This document shows, in pieces, positions 58,995 through 64,000 of a DNA stretch of 64,000 nucleotides. The stretch lies in the NCBI GenBank assembly GCA_030828405.1, contig JAURCP010000004.1, positions 1 through 64,000 on the forward strand, written 5' to 3'. The notes below the pieces were generated by a model, which was given only the letters and a program-made list of their open reading frames with translations, made no database searches and was not told where the DNA came from. The DNA comes from Thermoplasmatota archaeon. Lineage in GTDB: Archaea > Thermoplasmatota > Poseidoniia > Poseidoniales > Thalassarchaeaceae. How positions within the stretch are numbered: position 1 is the first letter of the stretch; every line of letters begins with the position of its first letter. The translations under genes and the position numbers were made by a program.

Positions 58995-60239
58995 TCACCC
59001 CACAATTGTCCCATGGCCTATCAGACGCCATCTGGAACCGACTCTTCTTGATAGCGTGATTCTACTACCAACTTTAGCACAAATTGGTAGTCTAAGAGAA
59101 ATTTTCGAAACTTTACCTTTTTTTATAACCGTACCAACCGAAGTAGCGGTTGCAGAATTAATCATTAACATTTCATTCATAGACAAAGGTCTAACAGGAT
59201 CTGAATCTCCTTCCCCTCCAGCGACCATTTTTTCTAGTAGTTCTAAATCCAGTTCTAGAGTCTCCCAAATCGGAGGTAATTCTCCTTGTTTTGCCATAAC
59301 TTGTCCTGATAACTCATCTGCCTTAGTAGTAACAGGATCTAATGGAGTTGCAATCCCACATAATCCTCCAGCATGAGCAGTTTCTAGATTCATCCCTCCA
59401 CCCTTAATGCTCTCGATATATGTTTCTAAGGGCTCCCAGCGAGTTTTATTTCCTATTTTGATTCTTCTTCCGGGTGCAATTGTAATTTTATCACCAACTG
59501 AAAAAGATCCTTCAACAATACTACCCCCAATTATTCCTCCTGAAAGGTCATTTGGGCGAGCTCCTGGTCGATTTGTATCAAATGATCTTGCTACATACAT
59601 TAATCCTACATCTTCTTTTGTTCTATCAGGAGTAGGGATTGTATGTTCGATTGCTTGGATTAAAACATCAAGGTTGACATCATGGTGCGCAGAAATAGGT
59701 ATTATCGGAGCATTTTCTGCTAATGTTCCTTTAACAAATTTCTTTATTTCGTTAAATGATTCGATTGCTCTTTCTTCAGAAACTAAATCAATTTTATTCT
59801 GTACAATGACTATATTTTTTATTCCAGCAATCTGTAAAGCAGCTAAATGTTCTCTTGTCTGTGGTTGAGGGCATTTTTCAGTTGCTGAAATTAACAATAA
59901 TGCCCCATCCATTATCGATGCACCAGATATCATCACGGCCATCAGAGTTTCATGACCAGGTGCATCAACAAAAGAAACGACTCTCAATAATTCTTTTTTT
60001 GAGTCTTTTTTCCCTTCGGGATGTTTCCCTTTTGCATAATAATCTCCATCTTCAGTACAGTAAAATGTAGTGTCAGCATATCCAAGTTTAATGCTTATGC
60101 CTCTCTTTCTTTCTTCTGAATGAGTATCAGTCCAAGTTCCAGATAGAGCTTTTGTCAAAGTAGTCTTACCATGGTCGACATGTCCGACCATACCGATATT
60201 TACCTCTGGCTGCCTTTTACTTTCAGCCAGAAGCATCAT
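58995..60239 (-). CDS. eif2g: Translation initiation factor aIF2 gamma subunit
   Basis: QPEVNIGMVGHVDHGKTTLTKALSG...DAPGHETLMAVMISGASIMDGALLLISA...NKIDLVS. Confidence 0.97.
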   Translation of the reverse strand: MMLLAESKRQPEVNIGMVGHVDHGKTTLTKALSGTWTDTHSEERKRGISIKLGYADTTFYCTEDGDYYAKGKHPEGKKDSKKELLRVVSFVDAPGHETLMAVMISGASIMDGALLLISATEKCPQPQTREHLAALQIAGIKNIVIVQNKIDLVSEERAIESFNEIKKFVKGTLAENAPIIPISAHHDVNLDVLIQAIEHTIPTPDRTKEDVGLMYVARSFDTNRPGARPNDLSGGIIGGSIVEGSFSVGDKITIAPGRRIKIGNKTRWEPLETYIESIKGGGMNLETAHAGGLCGIATPLDPVTTKADELSGQVMAKQGELPPIWETLELDLELLEKMVAGGEGDSDPVRPLSMNEMLMINSATATSVGTVIKKGKVSKISLRLPICAKVGSRITLSRRVGSRWRLIGHGTIVG

Positions 60240-60249
60240 CCCCTACGAT

Positions 60250-60720
60250 TCACTCCTCTTCATCGCCAAGGATAGAACCTAGAGATTTCTTACCATATTC
60301 TAGAACCTTAAGGTTAAGTTGCCGAGTGTCTGTACTAATGGTGTTCCCTCTTAGATTCCTACGTCGACGTAATCCATCATATTTGTAACGATAAATTTTA
60401 GAATTTTTCTTAACATAGCGTTTGCCTTTGTAACCAGTTCCAGCAGTAATAAGAACAGATTTGACATTCCCGCCTTCTAGTTCAGAACGCATAGGGCGGC
60501 CTGTTTTATCTGATCCACCTGTGATTTCGAGTTTATATCCATTCAATGATTGTTCAGCATCTCCCACAAACATACCTTCAACAGAATCTCCAATTTTCTT
60601 CCCTAAGAAGTGATTGAAGTTAGACCCTGTAATTTCTACTGAGAATGAACGACCTTTGGCGCTCGGCTTAGTATCGTTGATTACAGCCTTGAAAGATTGC
60701 TCACCTGCCATTTTACTCAC
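60250..60720 (-). CDS. rps6e: 30S ribosomal protein S6e
   Basis: FKAVINDTKPSAKGRSFSVEITGSNFNHFLGKKIGDSVEG...LEITGGSDKTGRPMRSELEGG. Confidence 0.95.
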   Translation of the reverse strand: MSKMAGEQSFKAVINDTKPSAKGRSFSVEITGSNFNHFLGKKIGDSVEGMFVGDAEQSLNGYKLEITGGSDKTGRPMRSELEGGNVKSVLITAGTGYKGKRYVKKNSKIYRYKYDGLRRRRNLRGNTISTDTRQLNLKVLEYGKKSLGSILGDEEE

Positions 60721-60786
60721 CTTGGACGACTTGCCGACATACGACCCCTATAAGAGCGGTTCGGAAGACGATTTCAAACTGAATAA

Positions 60787-61959
60787 TCATCTTTGCAATT
60801 CTTTCTCGATTCTTTCTGCTAAATTTGCAGGTGCTACATTGTTCATTGTAATATATTGAGTCCTACCTCTTCCAACATTTGATTTGTCGTTTCTTGTTTC
60901 AATTAAACCCTGATTTTCTAGAAATTTTAGATGCTTCCAAAATGTAGTATAACTTCTAGATTTAGTTTCATATTCTTCACAAACAATTTTGTAAAGTTTT
61001 TCGGCATCTCCTGTGTTTATTTCAGGCTCCTTTTTCAATCTTCTACAAAGTCCAAGCATGATTAATTTTTGATCTTTCGAAAGCACATCTACTTGACTTG
61101 GCTCAATTGCAGCAACTCTTGCTGAGCTTTGTTCAATATCTTCAATTAGAACTTCACCTCTCCCTGATGATTCAGCCCTTCTTATGGATGAATCAAGTAG
61201 TTCAATAGCTAATCTAGCATCTCCTGATTCTGCAGCCATAACTCCTATTTTTTGTAGAACTTCTTCACTAATTGAACCATTTCTACAGGCTATATCTGCT
61301 CTCTGTCGCGCAATTTCAGTCAATCCCTTTTTATCATAAGGATTCATTTTTAGGATATTACTTGCACCTAACCTTGATATTATCGCAGGCTCAAATAACT
61401 TCAGCAGCATAGAATCTTGACTTACTAATATCAATGACAAAGAACCCTGCTTTTCTTGCCCTTCATCAATTCTGAGAAGTTTGTATATCAAATCAGAATT
61501 ATCCCTTCTAATTAACAAATCAACTTCATCAAGAACCAATAGAAGGTGGCTATTATGTGAAATTAGGTTTCTTCTAATTGATTGTATAATTTCCCCCGAA
61601 CTGAGGCCTCTTTCAGGATGTCCAGAATCCAATGTAGAAGCAATTCGTTGTAATACTTGAGAAGTTGAAGGATGGTTTCTACAATTTACATGTGCTAGAA
61701 CAACTTTCCTTTTTCCTTCTAAATGACTTAATAAATCATGTCCAAAACGTCTTGTTAGAACGGTCTTACCTGAGCCAACAGGCCCTGTTATTACTGCTCT
61801 ACAACTTGAATTATGATTCTCTACATGAGTAAACATACTGGCTAGTTCAGTTAGTTCTCTATCTCTTCCTACTAAGTTGTCAGGTGTCCAATCAAAAGAA
61901 AAAGGCTCTCTATTAACCAAAACTTTCCCCGCACCTATGCGGTCGAGGTATCCTGGCAT
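60787..61959 (-). CDS. Orc1/Cdc6 family replication initiator
   Basis: FSFDWTPDNLVGRDREL...VITGPVGSGKTVLTRRFG...LLLVLDEVDLL...ISRLGASNILKMNPYDKKGLTEIARQRAD; C-terminal wHTH. Confidence 0.9.
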   Translation of the reverse strand: MPGYLDRIGAGKVLVNREPFSFDWTPDNLVGRDRELTELASMFTHVENHNSSCRAVITGPVGSGKTVLTRRFGHDLLSHLEGKRKVVLAHVNCRNHPSTSQVLQRIASTLDSGHPERGLSSGEIIQSIRRNLISHNSHLLLVLDEVDLLIRRDNSDLIYKLLRIDEGQEKQGSLSLILVSQDSMLLKLFEPAIISRLGASNILKMNPYDKKGLTEIARQRADIACRNGSISEEVLQKIGVMAAESGDARLAIELLDSSIRRAESSGRGEVLIEDIEQSSARVAAIEPSQVDVLSKDQKLIMLGLCRRLKKEPEINTGDAEKLYKIVCEEYETKSRSYTTFWKHLKFLENQGLIETRNDKSNVGRGRTQYITMNNVAPANLAERIEKELQR

Positions 61960-62036
61960 CAGTAGGTTATTTATTCGGTCGTTCTTAGACCTATCCTAAC
62001 CTATATCTATCTGGTTAATTTTAGATGAAGATTTCC

Positions 62037-63146
62037 TCATGGAATTTCATCAAATTGGTATCCATTTTCCCAATTCTTTTCACCTAATGAGACTTCTAAT
62101 TCGAATGGTGTAATTAATGGCTTAGCATACTTCACCGCATCATCAATTGCAATTCTCGGGCAAGCAGTATTGACGAAAGCATCTACTGGATAGAAATCAA
62201 TCAAATCTGGACCTACATGATCCATTGCTAACAGATATCCTTTTTTACCGTGTTTCTTGAGTAAATTTTTCATCCTTATCGCTAAATTTCTCCTCATCTG
62301 GCCGGGTTTTTCACCAATCAGGATACCAAAACTCTTCGCATTATCTACTGCAAAGATTAGCCCCATCCTCTGTCTTAATAGTCTTTCAATTCGACTGAAA
62401 GACATTTCACTTGCATCTCCAGTATAAGGGTCAAGCAACGCCAACGGTTTTCCTGTGTGCATTACTAGCCCTATTGGATGGAAATCTCCTGAGCCCAAGA
62501 ATAAGTAGTGACCAATTGAGGGGTCATCTCCTGAGTAATTACAGCCTAGAACTTGACCGGGGAATGTCAATCTCGCACCACCTACTGGTATTTCAACTTC
62601 AAAACCAGCACTTTCAAACCTTTTTTTGTAATCAAATAATAAGTGTAGGTGCTGTATTGAACCCACTAATCCTAGTTTTGTTCCTGTAAGAGGGGCAACT
62701 CTACCTACAGCATCGACAAATCTCTCTACTGCTTCTTCATCAGTAAGATCAATTTCCTCTCCTGCACTTGTCAGTCTTTCTTCTGCGATTGCTTTATGTT
62801 CCATTAGAATTGGTATTACTGGATCTATTTTTGGGTCGCCTTCGTATGTCACTGGGATGAAATGTGTGGGCATTCCTGAATCTATATTCATCTGAGAATG
62901 GCCCATATGGGCGACTAATTCAACACCCATCATTTTCATTTTGTCATGTACTAAGTCACAGGCGCCATAACAAGGGTCCGCAGCTAAGATTACTTTCGCT
63001 GCAGACTCATCTTCTATTGCATCCATCATTTCTAATGCTTGCATTTTCAGCCCCTCAGGAACTTGCAATGCAACAAGTCGATGGTCATTTTCTTTAATTC
63101 TAGTGACTAAATCATCCAGCTCAAAATCATGTTTCTCTAAATCCAA
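62037..63146 (-). CDS. dph2: Diphthamide biosynthesis enzyme Dph2 (2-(3-amino-3-carboxypropyl)histidine synthase)
   Basis: VALQVPEGLKMQALEMMDAI...ILAADPCYGACDL...VAHMGHSQM; conserved Cys set. Confidence 0.92.
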   Translation of the reverse strand: MDLEKHDFELDDLVTRIKENDHRLVALQVPEGLKMQALEMMDAIEDESAAKVILAADPCYGACDLVHDKMKMMGVELVAHMGHSQMNIDSGMPTHFIPVTYEGDPKIDPVIPILMEHKAIAEERLTSAGEEIDLTDEEAVERFVDAVGRVAPLTGTKLGLVGSIQHLHLLFDYKKRFESAGFEVEIPVGGARLTFPGQVLGCNYSGDDPSIGHYLFLGSGDFHPIGLVMHTGKPLALLDPYTGDASEMSFSRIERLLRQRMGLIFAVDNAKSFGILIGEKPGQMRRNLAIRMKNLLKKHGKKGYLLAMDHVGPDLIDFYPVDAFVNTACPRIAIDDAVKYAKPLITPFELEVSLGEKNWENGYQFDEIP

Positions 63147-63158
63147 TTTCTCACCACA

Positions 63159-63746
63159 TCAATCTACAATCTCTACTTTACCATTAATAATATCAATTCT
63201 CGCAAGAGACCTTATTGGCCATTCAGGTCTTTCTTTATTCAACCTTTCACGACCATTACCTTTCTCAATTGCAATCACTATATCTTGGAGAATTACTCCC
63301 ATATTCTCCAGAGTTTCTAAGAGTGGTTCCAATGTCCCACCAGTAGAGATGACATCATCTACTATCAGAATTCGTTCACCTGATTTGATGTCATTGATAA
63401 AAACCGTAGACTGAGAATATCCTGTTGCCACATCCACTCTTGTCTCGCCTTCCATACCATAAGATCGTTTACGAATAACTACTGTTGGAATACCAGTTGC
63501 GTCACCTACAGCTGCTAAAAGTGGTAAACCCATAGCCTCAACAGTCACAATCAAATCTATTTTTTCCCAATCTACACTTTCAATAATTAAATCTCTAGTG
63601 GCACGTAAAACTTTAGCATCCATTCTAGGGATGCCATCAGAAATGGGGTGAATGAAATACGGATATTCTCCCTTCCAGATAATTGGTGAACCACGTAAGG
63701 AATCATGTAAAACTGAAAGTGGATCTTCGGGCATCATGCCCAACAC
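63159..63746 (-). CDS. hpt: Hypoxanthine/guanine phosphoribosyltransferase (archaeal Hpt)
   Basis: LIVTVEAMGLPLLAAVGDATGIPTVVIRKRSYG...ILIVDDVISTGGTLEPLLETL (PRTase loop). Confidence 0.88.
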   Translation of the reverse strand: MLGMMPEDPLSVLHDSLRGSPIIWKGEYPYFIHPISDGIPRMDAKVLRATRDLIIESVDWEKIDLIVTVEAMGLPLLAAVGDATGIPTVVIRKRSYGMEGETRVDVATGYSQSTVFINDIKSGERILIVDDVISTGGTLEPLLETLENMGVILQDIVIAIEKGNGRERLNKERPEWPIRSLARIDIINGKVEIVD

Positions 63747-63748
63747 AC

Positions 63749-64000
63749 TCAGACTAGTCCTTTCAAATGGTCGGAACCTTCAGTTACCTTGATTGTACAA
63801 GGTGTTGGAAATTTACAGTTCGCCTTACGCAATGCATCTCTTGCAACAATGTAGTTTTCAGGAGTTGTTACTATAGATATCACAGTTTGCCCTCTTTGAA
63901 CTCTTGCAGCCGTACCTACATTTTTACCAAATGCTTGTCTCATACCTTGTGATACACGATCGGCACCTGCGCCAGTTGCTTGCTTGTTTTCACGAAGAAT
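63749..64000 (-). CDS. rpl10e: Ribosomal protein L10e (C-terminal part; runs off window end)
   Basis: Reverse reading [68 protein letters not shown]; open to the window edge, so the ORF-track Met at 63943 is internal. Confidence 0.88.
   Translation of the reverse strand: MLRENKQATGAGADRVSQGMRQAFGKNVGTAARVQRGQTVISIVTTPENYIVARDALRKANCKFPTPCTIKVTEGSDHLKGLV

Noticed and set aside
58620-60720. PIN-domain gene beside aIF2-gamma as a toxin-antitoxin module
   Set aside because: S6e / aIF2-gamma / Fcf1-like PIN is a known conserved archaeal translation cluster, and no antitoxin gene is adjacent.
63749-63943. 64-aa stand-alone ORF at the window end
   Set aside because: The frame continues upstream to the edge ([19 protein letters not shown]) and matches the C-terminal half of L10e, so it is a truncated ribosomal protein gene, not a small novel protein.
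1-64000. CRISPR arrays, transposases, integrases, phage genes, inteins, rRNA
   Set aside because: None recognised; ATP synthase A, RFC, RPA and SMC reading frames have no obvious intein insertions, and no regular spacer-repeat arrays were seen.

Overview
The window looks like a contiguous, gene-dense piece of a low-GC euryarchaeal chromosome. The gene content suggests marine Thermoplasmatota / Marine Group II (Poseidoniales)-like; this is inference, with no phylogeny run. The core content is archaeal: RFC small subunit, an RPA/RPA-associated pair, a complete A-type ATP synthase operon (H-I-K-E-C-F-A-B-D), SMC-ScpA-ScpB, Orc1/Cdc6, pelota, GatD, aIF2-gamma, S6e, L10e, Dph2, GGPP synthase and geranylgeranyl reductase. 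There is also a tRNA-Phe and an intron-containing tRNA-Met with a canonical bulge-helix-bulge. Bacterial-flavoured enzymes are interspersed: class II HMG-CoA reductase, RNase PH, formate-THF ligase, NadB and SMUG1-like UDG. The most interesting points are: (1) a three-gene cassette resembling 2-aminophenol 1,6-dioxygenase beta/alpha plus a RidA/2-aminomuconate-deaminase-like protein with an unusual glycine-zipper N-terminus; (2) an amino-acid permease with two C-terminal EF-hands; (3) an AT-rich divergent intergenic region packed with GCGTTAA iterons and palindromes, upstream of a degenerate-Walker AAA+/winged-helix protein; (4) an apparent catalytically dead site-2-protease-like protein directly behind the ATP synthase operon. 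No CRISPR array, transposon, integrase or rRNA was seen. All calls come from reading the sequence and translations; no database searches were run.
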